Part shown: one piece after another, positions 8,824 through 15,908 of the stretch
How the letters are laid out: each line of letters begins with the position of its first letter
How positions within the stretch are numbered: the first letter of the stretch is position 1
Assembly: GCA_017551215.1 (NCBI GenBank)
Contig: JAFZMA010000023.1
Location: 1-28,048, forward strand
DNA length: 28,048 nt
Source: Bacteroidales bacterium
Lineage (GTDB): Bacteria > Bacteroidota > Bacteroidia > Bacteroidales > UBA932
Reading direction: 5' to 3'
Translations under genes and position numbers: made by a program
The notes under the pieces: generated by a model
The model's input: only the letters and a program-made list of their open reading frames with translations
The model's database searches: none
What the model was told of the DNA's origin: nothing

Positions 8824-10382
8824 AATCTCCATCCGAAGGTTGCAAGAACCTTTAAGTTAGAGCGTTCGATGGTGGTGAATGCAGGGTTGCCGAGCACATA
8901 GTCTGCTGCAGGCTCTGTATCCAGGAACGGAACGGTGTACTTCTTGAGGCTGGCTGCAACTGCAAGATCCATATAGAATCCGCCGCCGAATGTCATTCCT
9001 ACACCAACGCTTCCGGTGTAGTTCTGGAGAGCTGTTCCCATGATTTCTTTCTTCATGCCGTTATCCGCATACTGGAAACCGGCTCTCAAAGCCAAGTTGC
9101 TTACCGGGTAAACTTCCGCTCCAACCCTGAGTTTGTTGCTCATCTTGAAGTTGTCTGTCATCCAGTTGTTCTCGTGGCTGAAGTCTGAATAGTCTAAGGT
9201 GTTGATATCTGTGCGGTTGCGGAATCTTGTCTGGGAAACGTTGCTGCCCTCGTAGTCTACGCTGAAGCTTCCGCCCTTGAAGATGGTTGCAAAACCAAGA
9301 TTGTAGTGGAACGGAGTATTAATGCGGTAGTCGTAGACTCCTTCAGGAGAATGAAGGCTTGCCTTGTATCCGTCGTCAAAACCAACATTGGTATCCCAGT
9401 AATACTTGTCTGTGAGAGAGTACCAGGTAGGAGTGGAAACACTGGCTCCAATTCTGAAGTTATAGCTTGGCGCCCAGATGAATCCGAACTTGAGGTTGAT
9501 TCCGGTACCGGTTGTCCTCAAGTTGTAATACTGGTCTGCGTACTGGAAGTGTCCCTCGTCGTCTGTATAGGTGGTGGTGTTATCCTCAGAGTAACGCTCC
9601 TCTACCTTGTTCCATACTGTGAACAATCCAACGTTCATACCTACATAGAACTGGTCGCTGAGATTCAAACCAAGGTTGAGGTCGTACTCACCGATAGAAC
9701 CATAGCTCTTTCTGGAAAGAAGCTGTGAGCAGTTGTAATCCCTTACGTCAATGGAGCTGTGAGGGTAGAAAGTATCTTTGCTGCCGGTCTTTACGGTATC
9801 CAGAAGGCTGCCGTTCCATCCAAGAACCACTGGCCAGTAATAGCTTCCGTAGGAGAAAGGATCCGGAGTTGCCGTATCGTCAAAGTCCGAGCCTTTATAT
9901 CCGCTCTTGTTTGCCATGCCTGCAAGAACGCTTGCATAGCTGTCATCCACTGAGTTGGCTCCAGCCCTGATGTTAGCGTTGAAGTTATTGTGCTTGTTGT
10001 AGGTAAAGCCGAACGATACGCTCCTGAGTCCGCTTCTTTCTCCGGTCTTGAATACTGCAACACCTCCGATGTTTGCCAGCCCGAATGTGGAGCGGTTGGC
10101 TTCTGTGTTTACACCCAGATACTTGGTGTTGGTATTAACGCTCGTGATTGCCGGGGTAAAGGCAAACTCGTTGTATTTGAACACTGCAGAAGCTGCAGGG
10201 TTGATGGCAATGGCACCCATATCTCCGCCGAGAGCTGTCATGGCGTTACCCATGGCCACACTTCTTGCCGTACCTTCTCTCTGGAAGTCTGAAAGCTCGT
10301 AAGCTGTGGATATGTTCTGCCCGAATAGCTGTCCGCAAAGTGCTGTGCAGACTAAAGTTGCAGTAAGTAAAAATCTTCTCAT
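8820..10382 (-). CDS. OmpP1/FadL-type outer-membrane protein
   Basis: The 520-residue protein starts with a signal peptide (MRRFLLTATLVCTALCGQLFGQ). The block RSVAMGNAMTALGGDMGAIAINPAA then resembles the start of FadL/OmpP1/TodX beta-barrels, which carry hydrophobic substrates across the outer membrane. The rest alternates aromatic and glycine residues as expected for beta strands (FGFTYNKHNNFN, LGLNLSDQFYVGMNVGLF, LALRAGFQYADNG, GVGMTFGGGFYMDLAVAASL), and it ends in LKVLATFGWRF with a terminal Phe typical of outer-membrane barrels. It lies 48 nt after the lipoprotein gene on the same strand, so the two are probably cotranscribed. The substrate is unknown. Confidence 0.85.
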   Translation of the reverse strand: MRRFLLTATLVCTALCGQLFGQNISTAYELSDFQREGTARSVAMGNAMTALGGDMGAIAINPAASAVFKYNEFAFTPAITSVNTNTKYLGVNTEANRSTFGLANIGGVAVFKTGERSGLRSVSFGFTYNKHNNFNANIRAGANSVDDSYASVLAGMANKSGYKGSDFDDTATPDPFSYGSYYWPVVLGWNGSLLDTVKTGSKDTFYPHSSIDVRDYNCSQLLSRKSYGSIGEYDLNLGLNLSDQFYVGMNVGLFTVWNKVEERYSEDNTTTYTDDEGHFQYADQYYNLRTTGTGINLKFGFIWAPSYNFRIGASVSTPTWYSLTDKYYWDTNVGFDDGYKASLHSPEGVYDYRINTPFHYNLGFATIFKGGSFSVDYEGSNVSQTRFRNRTDINTLDYSDFSHENNWMTDNFKMSNKLRVGAEVYPVSNLALRAGFQYADNGMKKEIMGTALQNYTGSVGVGMTFGGGFYMDLAVAASLKKYTVPFLDTEPAADYVLGNPAFTTIERSNLKVLATFGWRF

Positions 10383-10430
10383 AGTATCCGTTAAATTAAG
10401 AATTATCGTATAGAAATGAGGTTAATCAGA

Positions 10431-11984
10431 TTACCTTCTGGTAGAAGATCCGCCAGAATGGGAGCCGCCTCCAGAAGAATGGCTGCCGCCAGACGAGTGG
10501 CTGCTTCCGCCGGAAGAACGTCCGCTGGAGCTGCCGGAAGAGTAACTTCCACTTGAACGGCTTGAATTTCCAGAACTTCCTGAAGAATAGCTACGTCCGC
10601 TGTTGCCGGAAGAGTAACTTCTGCCGCTGCTGCCGGAGGAATAGCTTCTGCCGCTGTTGCCGGAAGAATAACTCCTGCTGCTGCCTGGACGGTTTGCGGA
10701 AGAAGATCTGCCGGATGAATTAGAACTCGGCCTGTAAACTGCTCCGTGGCTTGGACGAGAGCTTGAAACGCTTCTGTTGCCTCCGGAAGGAGTGCCTCTG
10801 TGAGTAGAACCGTTATTGAAAGACCTTGTGGAATTGCCCGGGTTCCTCGTTGAAACGGAACCGCGGTTTCCAGGATTGCCGTATCTTACGTTTCCACCGC
10901 CAGTTATACCGGTTCTGCTGACTGCATTGCCGTGGTTTCCGTTACGGCTGATGGCTGCATTGCGGTTAGGGTTTCCTCCGCGGTTTACAGCTGCATTGCG
11001 GTTAGGGGTAGCTCCGCGGTTTACAGCAGTGTTGCGTGTAGGGTTTCCTCCGCGATTAATAGCCGCGTCGCGGTTATGGGAGGAGCCTCTTGTGTAGACT
11101 GCATTGTGGCCTCTTGCATTGCCCACGGTAGGGGTTCTGCGATAAGAACTGCCAACTGCCCTGTGGCCTGCATCTCCCCTCGGGGTTATGCCAGTGGCAT
11201 GTCCCATGCTGCCTCTGTTGCTCACGCCGCCCCTGCGGGTGTAGTAAGAGCCATGACGGTTGTGGCTGTAATAACCATGGTCATAATAAGGCCTGTACCA
11301 AGATCCTGCATAGTGATGATGGTGGTGGTAAGGGGTGTAGTATCCTCCGTAGTACCACGGATCGTGCCATCCCCATCTCCATCCCCATCCCCAGGAATAA
11401 AATGGCCTGTCATACCAGCTCCAGCCGTATCCCCACGGATCATGCCAACCCCATCTCCAGTTGTACCAGTCGTTCCAGTATATGGAGCTGTGGTAGCCGT
11501 AGCGGTATCTGTAATAAGGATAACTCCAGTTCCATGCAAAAGGATTGTACCAGGAGATATCCCACGGATCCACCTCTACGTTTACAACGTATGTAGGGCT
11601 GTCAAATTTTCTAAGTCTTGCCTCATAGCTCTCATCGTCATCTGCAATGACGTAGGTTGTCTGAGGGTTGTATTCTACATTTACAATGTTTTCGTCCCCG
11701 ACAAATATTGTGTCTGTATATGCGGACTGTGTGGAGAAAACGTTATTGTTGGTTTTCAGAACAGCAACAGTCCGTGTCTTGAGCTGATTAACATCCTGAT
11801 TGGATGAGACCGTAGTGTAAGTGGTGGGGCTCACCGGTTCGGATGCATCAGGAACTGCATCGGAGGAGGCGTAGTAGATACTGTTCATATATCCTCCGTT
11901 GCCGTTTGCAGAGTAGTAGCCCGTTCCACAGGAAACAAGTGCCAGACTAACTGCAACTAAGATAGATACGCTAATGTTTTTCAT
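10431..11984 (-). CDS. Low-complexity lipoprotein, Trp/Tyr/His-rich then Ser/Gly/Arg-rich
   Basis: I do not recognise a family. A lipoprotein signal (MKNISVSILVAVSLALVSCGTG) puts the lipidated Cys at residue 19. Residues up to about 135 look like a normal folded domain (TYVVNVEVDPWDISWYNPFAW at its end). About 90 residues very rich in Trp, Tyr, Gly and His follow (for example WYNWRWGWHDPWGYGW and a run of five His). A basic Asn/Arg/Gly region with four 12-residue repeats comes next, then a Ser/Gly/Arg tail with four 9-residue SYSSG(N/S)SGR repeats. The 517-residue whole should be extracytoplasmic and largely disordered or adhesive; metal or polysaccharide binding is only a guess. The start has an unusually strong AGGAGGT four bases before the ATG. 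It precedes the FadL-type gene in a probable operon. Confidence 0.8.
   Translation of the reverse strand: MKNISVSILVAVSLALVSCGTGYYSANGNGGYMNSIYYASSDAVPDASEPVSPTTYTTVSSNQDVNQLKTRTVAVLKTNNNVFSTQSAYTDTIFVGDENIVNVEYNPQTTYVIADDDESYEARLRKFDSPTYVVNVEVDPWDISWYNPFAWNWSYPYYRYRYGYHSSIYWNDWYNWRWGWHDPWGYGWSWYDRPFYSWGWGWRWGWHDPWYYGGYYTPYHHHHHYAGSWYRPYYDHGYYSHNRHGSYYTRRGGVSNRGSMGHATGITPRGDAGHRAVGSSYRRTPTVGNARGHNAVYTRGSSHNRDAAINRGGNPTRNTAVNRGATPNRNAAVNRGGNPNRNAAISRNGNHGNAVSRTGITGGGNVRYGNPGNRGSVSTRNPGNSTRSFNNGSTHRGTPSGGNRSVSSSRPSHGAVYRPSSNSSGRSSSANRPGSSRSYSSGNSGRSYSSGSSGRSYSSGNSGRSYSSGSSGNSSRSSGSYSSGSSSGRSSGGSSHSSGGSHSSGGGSHSGGSSTRR
10566..10673 (-). repeat. 27-bp tandem repeat, four units, in lipoprotein tail
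   Basis: Four successive 27-bp units encode SYSSG(N/S)SGR. The Ser-Tyr codons fall at 10668, 10641, 10614 and 10587, exactly 27 bases apart. The unit length is a multiple of three, so copy-number changes would keep the frame. Confidence 0.85.
10954..11079 (-). repeat. 36-bp tandem repeat, three and a half units, in lipoprotein
   Basis: Units starting at 10954, 10990, 11026 and 11062 (plus coordinates) are 36 bases apart and encode variants of NRGGNPNRNAAV. They differ by several substitutions each, so they are older than the 27-bp array. Confidence 0.8.
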
Positions 11985-12012
11985 TGTTACCTCCTGCGTT
12001 AAATAAATTTTG

Positions 12013-12046
12013 TATTTTTGTGCGGTTCATTTTAGAAACAAAAATA
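12013..12046. promoter_or_regulatory. Facing -7 boxes for proS (+) and the lipoprotein gene (-)
   Basis: TATTTTTG at 12013-12020 on the plus strand and its exact inverse CAAAAATA at 12039-12046 both match TAnnTTTG and form a 9-bp inverted repeat. They would start the proS and lipoprotein transcripts near 12027 and 12032, with leaders of about 50 nt each. Neither has a clear -33 TTTG at 19 bases, so the call rests on the -7 boxes. Confidence 0.35.
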
Positions 12047-12075
12047 AACAAAAATTATTCCAAAGACAGAAGGGT

Positions 12076-13554
12076 ATGGCAAAACAGATAACGTCCAGAC
12101 AGGAAAACTACTCGCAATGGTATAACGACCTTGTCGTAAAGGCTGGTCTTGCAGAGAATTCCGCAGTCAGGGGATGCATGGTAATAAAGCCTTACGGCTA
12201 TGCTATATGGGAGAAGATGCAGCGCCAGCTGGACAAGATGTTCAAGGATACAGGGCACGAGAACGCATATTTCCCGCTTTTCATTCCAAAATCTTTCCTC
12301 AGCAAGGAGGCCGAACACGTGGAAGGATTCGCCAAAGAATGCGCTGTGGTAACCCACCACAGGCTTATGACTAATCCGGATGGCCCGGGCGTGGTTGTGG
12401 ACCCGTCCGCAAAACTGGAGGAGGAACTGGTGGTCAGGCCGACATCGGAGACTATAATATGGAATACGTACAAGAACTGGATAAGCTCCTACAGAGATCT
12501 TCCTATACTGGTAAACCAGTGGGCCAATGTGGTCAGGTGGGAGATGAGAACTCGCCTGTTCCTGCGTACGGCAGAGTTCCTGTGGCAGGAGGGCCATACG
12601 GCACACGCCACTCAGGCAGAAGCCATCGCTGAGGCAGAAAAGATGGTAGGAGTTTATGCTGATTTTGCCCGCAACTACATGGCAATTCCGGTGATTGTGG
12701 GGCACAAGACAGAGAGCGAGAGGTTTGCAGGCGCTATAGATACGCTTTGCATAGAGGCTATGATGCAGGACGGAAAGGCCCTGCAGGCAGGTACTTCCCA
12801 CTTCCTGGGGCAGAATTTTGCCAAGGCGTTCGATGTCAAGTACCAGAGCAAGGATGGTGGTCTGGAGTATGTGTGGGCCACTTCCTGGGGAGTTTCCACA
12901 AGGCTTATGGGTGCGCTCATTATGGCTCACGGAGACGACAACGGTCTGGTGCTGCCTCCGAATCTGGCTCCTATCCAGGTGGTTATGGTGCCTATCTTCA
13001 ACAAGCCTGAGCAGCTGGATGCCGTTCTGGAGAAGATGCGCCAGATTAAGGAAGGCCTGGACAAGCTGGGCATCAGCGTAAAGATAGACGACAGGGAGAA
13101 TGTCCGCAGCGGCTCCAAATTTGCGGAGTGGGAACTGAAGGGCGTCCCTGTAAGACTGGCAATCGGGCCTCGTGACCTTGAAAATAACACCGTGGAAGTT
13201 GCCCGCAGGGATACTCTCACCAAGGAAAGCATGAGTTGCGACGGAGTAGTGGACAACGTTAAGAACCTGCTGGACGAGATAGAGAAGAACATCTACACCA
13301 AGGCTCTGGCTTACAGGGATGAACACATCTTTAAGGTAGACACTTGGGATGAGTTCAAGGCTCAGATAGAGAAGGGCGGATTCCTTCTTTGCCACTGGGA
13401 CGGTACAGCCGAGACAGAGGCCAAGATTCAGGAAGAGACAAAGGCAACCATCCGCTGCATTCCTATTGATTCCTGCGTATGCGAGGAGGAGGGCAAGTGC
13501 GTTTACAGCGGAAAGCCAAGCCATCGCAGAGTAGTATTTGCAAGAGCATATTAA
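12076..13554 (+). CDS. proS: Prolyl-tRNA synthetase (archaeal/eukaryotic-type, short form)
   Basis: ProRS charges tRNA-Pro. From the ATG at 12076 ([20 protein letters not shown]) it has 492 residues, the size of the form without the bacterial editing insertion, which is usual in Bacteroidota. Class II motifs are seen: [24 protein letters not shown] with [32 protein letters not shown] (motif 2 region), and [25 protein letters not shown] (motif 3). The anticodon-binding domain and a C-terminal zinc-type region (CICEEEG-like [10 protein letters not shown]) follow. An upstream extension to 12010 is rejected because the family starts at MAKQITSR. The next gene begins 24 nt later. Confidence 0.97.
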   Translation: MAKQITSRQENYSQWYNDLVVKAGLAENSAVRGCMVIKPYGYAIWEKMQRQLDKMFKDTGHENAYFPLFIPKSFLSKEAEHVEGFAKECAVVTHHRLMTNPDGPGVVVDPSAKLEEELVVRPTSETIIWNTYKNWISSYRDLPILVNQWANVVRWEMRTRLFLRTAEFLWQEGHTAHATQAEAIAEAEKMVGVYADFARNYMAIPVIVGHKTESERFAGAIDTLCIEAMMQDGKALQAGTSHFLGQNFAKAFDVKYQSKDGGLEYVWATSWGVSTRLMGALIMAHGDDNGLVLPPNLAPIQVVMVPIFNKPEQLDAVLEKMRQIKEGLDKLGISVKIDDRENVRSGSKFAEWELKGVPVRLAIGPRDLENNTVEVARRDTLTKESMSCDGVVDNVKNLLDEIEKNIYTKALAYRDEHIFKVDTWDEFKAQIEKGGFLLCHWDGTAETEAKIQEETKATIRCIPIDSCVCEEEGKCVYSGKPSHRRVVFARAY

Positions 13555-13578
13555 AAGACATTAAGAATAGATTAAGAT

Positions 13579-14295
13579 ATGGATAGTGACCAGCCTTTGT
13601 CGCCTAACCGTCAGATAGTTGAGGCGCTCAGCGGAAAATCGAATGTCAAGTCCCTGGTATTTGACAGGGCATTGGAAATGTTCAATACTCTCAAGGAGCT
13701 TCTGGCAGAGATCAGCAACGATCTGGACGAGGCTCTGGACGAGATAAAGGATTCCGGCGTAGTTCTGAGCCGCCGCGTAAAGCTCGAATACAGAGACAAG
13801 GGAAAGCTTGAGGCAGAAGTTAGGTTTGCAGACGATGTTCTGGTTTTCAGCCTGTTGCCGGATGTGTACCAGTTTGATCCGGAGCACCCTGTGTGGAAGA
13901 ACCCTTATTCTACGGCAGACAAGTTCAACACCTATTGCGGGATTATTACCGTCCACAACTTCCTGTACGAATCCGTAAAGCTCAACCGCGAGTGCGATCC
14001 GGGCTATCTGGTTGCACGCCTCTTCATCAACAGGGAGGGATGCTTCTTTGTAGAAGGAAAGAACCAGCCGAGGAACAGGATTTCGGACTTTGGAAAGATT
14101 GCACTGGACAAGAAGGAACTCCGCGATTTTGTTGAGAGCGCCATGCTTTATGCACTGTCGTTCGACCTTCTGGTGCCGCCGTTCGAGAGCGTAAAGACCA
14201 TAACCGTAGGAGACAAGGACTCAGACGATTACAGAATCCCTACCGGCAAGCGCAACGGGTACGGTTACACAACTGACGATGTTATAAAGGACTAA
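13579..14295 (+). CDS. Conserved-looking protein of unknown function
   Basis: I do not recognise this 238-residue protein. It has no signal peptide or membrane segment. The first third is helical and acidic (ALEMFNTLKELLAEISNDLDEALDEIKD), possibly a short coiled coil. A mixed alpha/beta region follows (LEAEVRFADDVLVFSLLPDVYQFDPEHPVWKN, YCGIITVHNFLYESVKLNRECDPGYLVARLFINREGCFFVEG), and the tail is charged and Gly/Tyr-containing (PTGKRNGYGYTTDDVIKD). Codon use resembles its neighbours. It starts 24 nt after proS, so the two are likely cotranscribed, but no functional link can be claimed. Confidence 0.75.
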   Translation: MDSDQPLSPNRQIVEALSGKSNVKSLVFDRALEMFNTLKELLAEISNDLDEALDEIKDSGVVLSRRVKLEYRDKGKLEAEVRFADDVLVFSLLPDVYQFDPEHPVWKNPYSTADKFNTYCGIITVHNFLYESVKLNRECDPGYLVARLFINREGCFFVEGKNQPRNRISDFGKIALDKKELRDFVESAMLYALSFDLLVPPFESVKTITVGDKDSDDYRIPTGKRNGYGYTTDDVIKD

Positions 14296-14375
14296 CGGTC
14301 TTTGAAGAAAGCGGAAGTTGTTTTTTGTAGAAGTAGTTGGCGGTTTTTGGGGGAGTGAGAGGATATTATAGATTT

Positions 14376-15410
14376 ATGAATAGGAGTTTAAGGATATTGC
14401 TTGTGGTTGTGGCTTTGGGATTCTGTTCCTCTGGAGCATATTCCCAGGTCAAGATCGGCTTCTGGGGAGACACCATCCGCAACAAGAAGGTGGAGCCAAT
14501 CCAGAGCGGTCTCAACAAGGAGCAGGAGCTGGTAAGGCTCATCGGCCTGAATTTCCCTACTCCGGATCCGGATTATGGCGGACCTTCTCCAAAGTTCTGG
14601 ACCATAGGCTTGAATGACGAGCTCATCTTCTCACAGGTTTCCCTCACAAATTGGGCTGCCGGAGGAAGCGGTTCCGTTGCCCTGAACGCCTACATGAACG
14701 GGATGGCCAACTATGCCAAGGGCAAGATGTTCTGGGATAACCGCATCCAACTCGGGTATGGATTCGTTAAGAGCTTTGATGTGGGTTACCGCAAGAGCGA
14801 GGACCGCATGATCTTAGACACCAAGTGGGGCTATCAGGCGTACAAGAAGATTTACTTCTCCGCATTCCTGAACTTCAAGAGCCAGTTCTCTCCGGGATTC
14901 GACTACAACAAGAACAACGAGGCTACAATGAAGTCCAAGTTCCTGGCTCCAGGATATTTGACTGTGGGTCTCGGTATGGACTGGAAGCCGGGTAACGGCA
15001 AGGTGTTCTCCCTGAACTTTGCTCCTCTGACCGGTAGCATGACAATAGTTGCCGCAGACAGCACCCTCAGGGTAAAGTACGGCAACAAGTACACCCGTCC
15101 GGTAAGAGTGGAACTGGGAGCCCAGCTCAAGGCTACTTTCTCCAAGGCTCTGACCAAGGACTTCAAGGTGGCGTCTCAGCTCTCCCTGTTCTCGGACTAT
15201 ATGGGAACCCCGTCCAACATAGTGGTTTACTGGGATGTACAGGCAGACTACACCCTGAACAAATACTTCAAGGCATCTCTGAGGACAAACCTCATCTACG
15301 ACGACAAGATCAAGATAACCAGCAAGAGCGGCCGCGAGGGTCCGAGGGTTCAGTTCAAGGAGGTATTCGGTCTGAGCTTCTCATACACCATAGGCACCTA
15401 CAAGAAATAA
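14376..15410 (+). CDS. DUF3078-type outer-membrane beta-barrel protein
   Basis: From the ATG at 14376 the product has 344 residues, with a signal peptide (MNRSLRILLVVVALGFCSSGAYSQ). Blocks typical of the Bacteroidota DUF3078 family follow: IGLNDELIFSQVSLTNWAAGGSGSVALNAYMNGMANYAKGKMFWDN, with QLGYGFVKSFDVGYRKSEDRMILDTKWGYQ and FSAFLNFKSQFSPGFDY. Amphipathic strands and the ending FGLSFSYTIGTYKK suggest a small outer-membrane barrel. The first in-frame ATG (14337) is rejected because it would bury the signal peptide. The function of the family is unknown. It is followed by a 446-nt repeat-filled spacer. Confidence 0.85.
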   Translation: MNRSLRILLVVVALGFCSSGAYSQVKIGFWGDTIRNKKVEPIQSGLNKEQELVRLIGLNFPTPDPDYGGPSPKFWTIGLNDELIFSQVSLTNWAAGGSGSVALNAYMNGMANYAKGKMFWDNRIQLGYGFVKSFDVGYRKSEDRMILDTKWGYQAYKKIYFSAFLNFKSQFSPGFDYNKNNEATMKSKFLAPGYLTVGLGMDWKPGNGKVFSLNFAPLTGSMTIVAADSTLRVKYGNKYTRPVRVELGAQLKATFSKALTKDFKVASQLSLFSDYMGTPSNIVVYWDVQADYTLNKYFKASLRTNLIYDDKIKITSKSGREGPRVQFKEVFGLSFSYTIGTYKK

Positions 15411-15454
15411 CCATCTTCAGTTTTTCCAAAGGAAAGCAACGAACGCCGCTGCAG

Positions 15455-15908
15455 CAATGGATAAACTAAGGAAGCGGGCCGTGCAGCGTTGCCGGTACGT
15501 AAGCGATAGACAAGCAATGGCCCTGCAAGATAAGTTGCTGAAATACAGACAAATAAGCAAACGAACCTATGAAAATTCGGGTAGGTTAAAGTACGCAAAG
15601 TGCTGATATTTAAAGAGATGCGTTGCAGAACAAAAATAGAGGGAATCGTTGCATGTAATTAGATAAGGAAGCGGGCCGTACAGTGCTGCCGATATGTAAG
15701 CGATAGACAAGCAATGGATAAACTAAGGGAGCGGGCCGTGCAGCGTTGCCGATATGTAAGCGATAGACAAGCAATGGCTCTGCAAGATAAGTTGCTGACA
15801 TACAGATAAATAAGCAAACGAACCTATGGAATTTTGGGCAGGTTAAAGTAAGCAAAGTGCTGATATTTAAAGAGATGCGTTGCAGAACAAACATAGAGGA
15901 AATAGTTG
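15455..15908. repeat. Duplicated 197-bp block plus 60-bp units upstream of tilS
   Basis: The gap between the DUF3078 gene and tilS is built from repeats. A 60-bp unit bounded by CAATGG and containing GAAGCGGGCCGTGCAG lies at 15455-15514 and 15712-15771, with a partly decayed copy at 15652-15711. A 137-bp segment that includes the first codons of tilS follows at 15515-15651 and again at 15772-15908. The two 197-bp blocks (offset 257) differ at about 14 positions by eye and show no gap. Minus-strand open frames here merely translate the repeat. No promoter box was identified. Confidence 0.88.
15618..15662 (+). pseudogene. Duplicated 5' end of tilS (14-codon remnant)
   Basis: In the first repeat block the tilS start region is copied with the same leader (AAAGAG before ATG). 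It reads MRCRTKIEGIVACN and then a TAG at 15660-15662, versus MRCRTNIEEIVADF in the intact gene. It is a truncated copy of the 5' end. Since the initiation region is preserved it might be translated as a short leader peptide, but that is inference. Confidence 0.65.

Noticed and set aside
11222..11539. Thr/Gly-rich frame inside the lipoprotein gene
   Set aside because: It is an alternative-frame reading of low-complexity codons.
12055..13524. 489-codon minus-strand frame opposite proS
   Set aside because: It is a shadow of the ProRS gene, with no recognisable domain or start signal.
15398..15894. Two minus-strand frames sharing LLVYRLHIGNAARP-like sequence
   Set aside because: The similarity comes from the duplicated DNA blocks; one frame has no start signal context and both cross the tilS start region.
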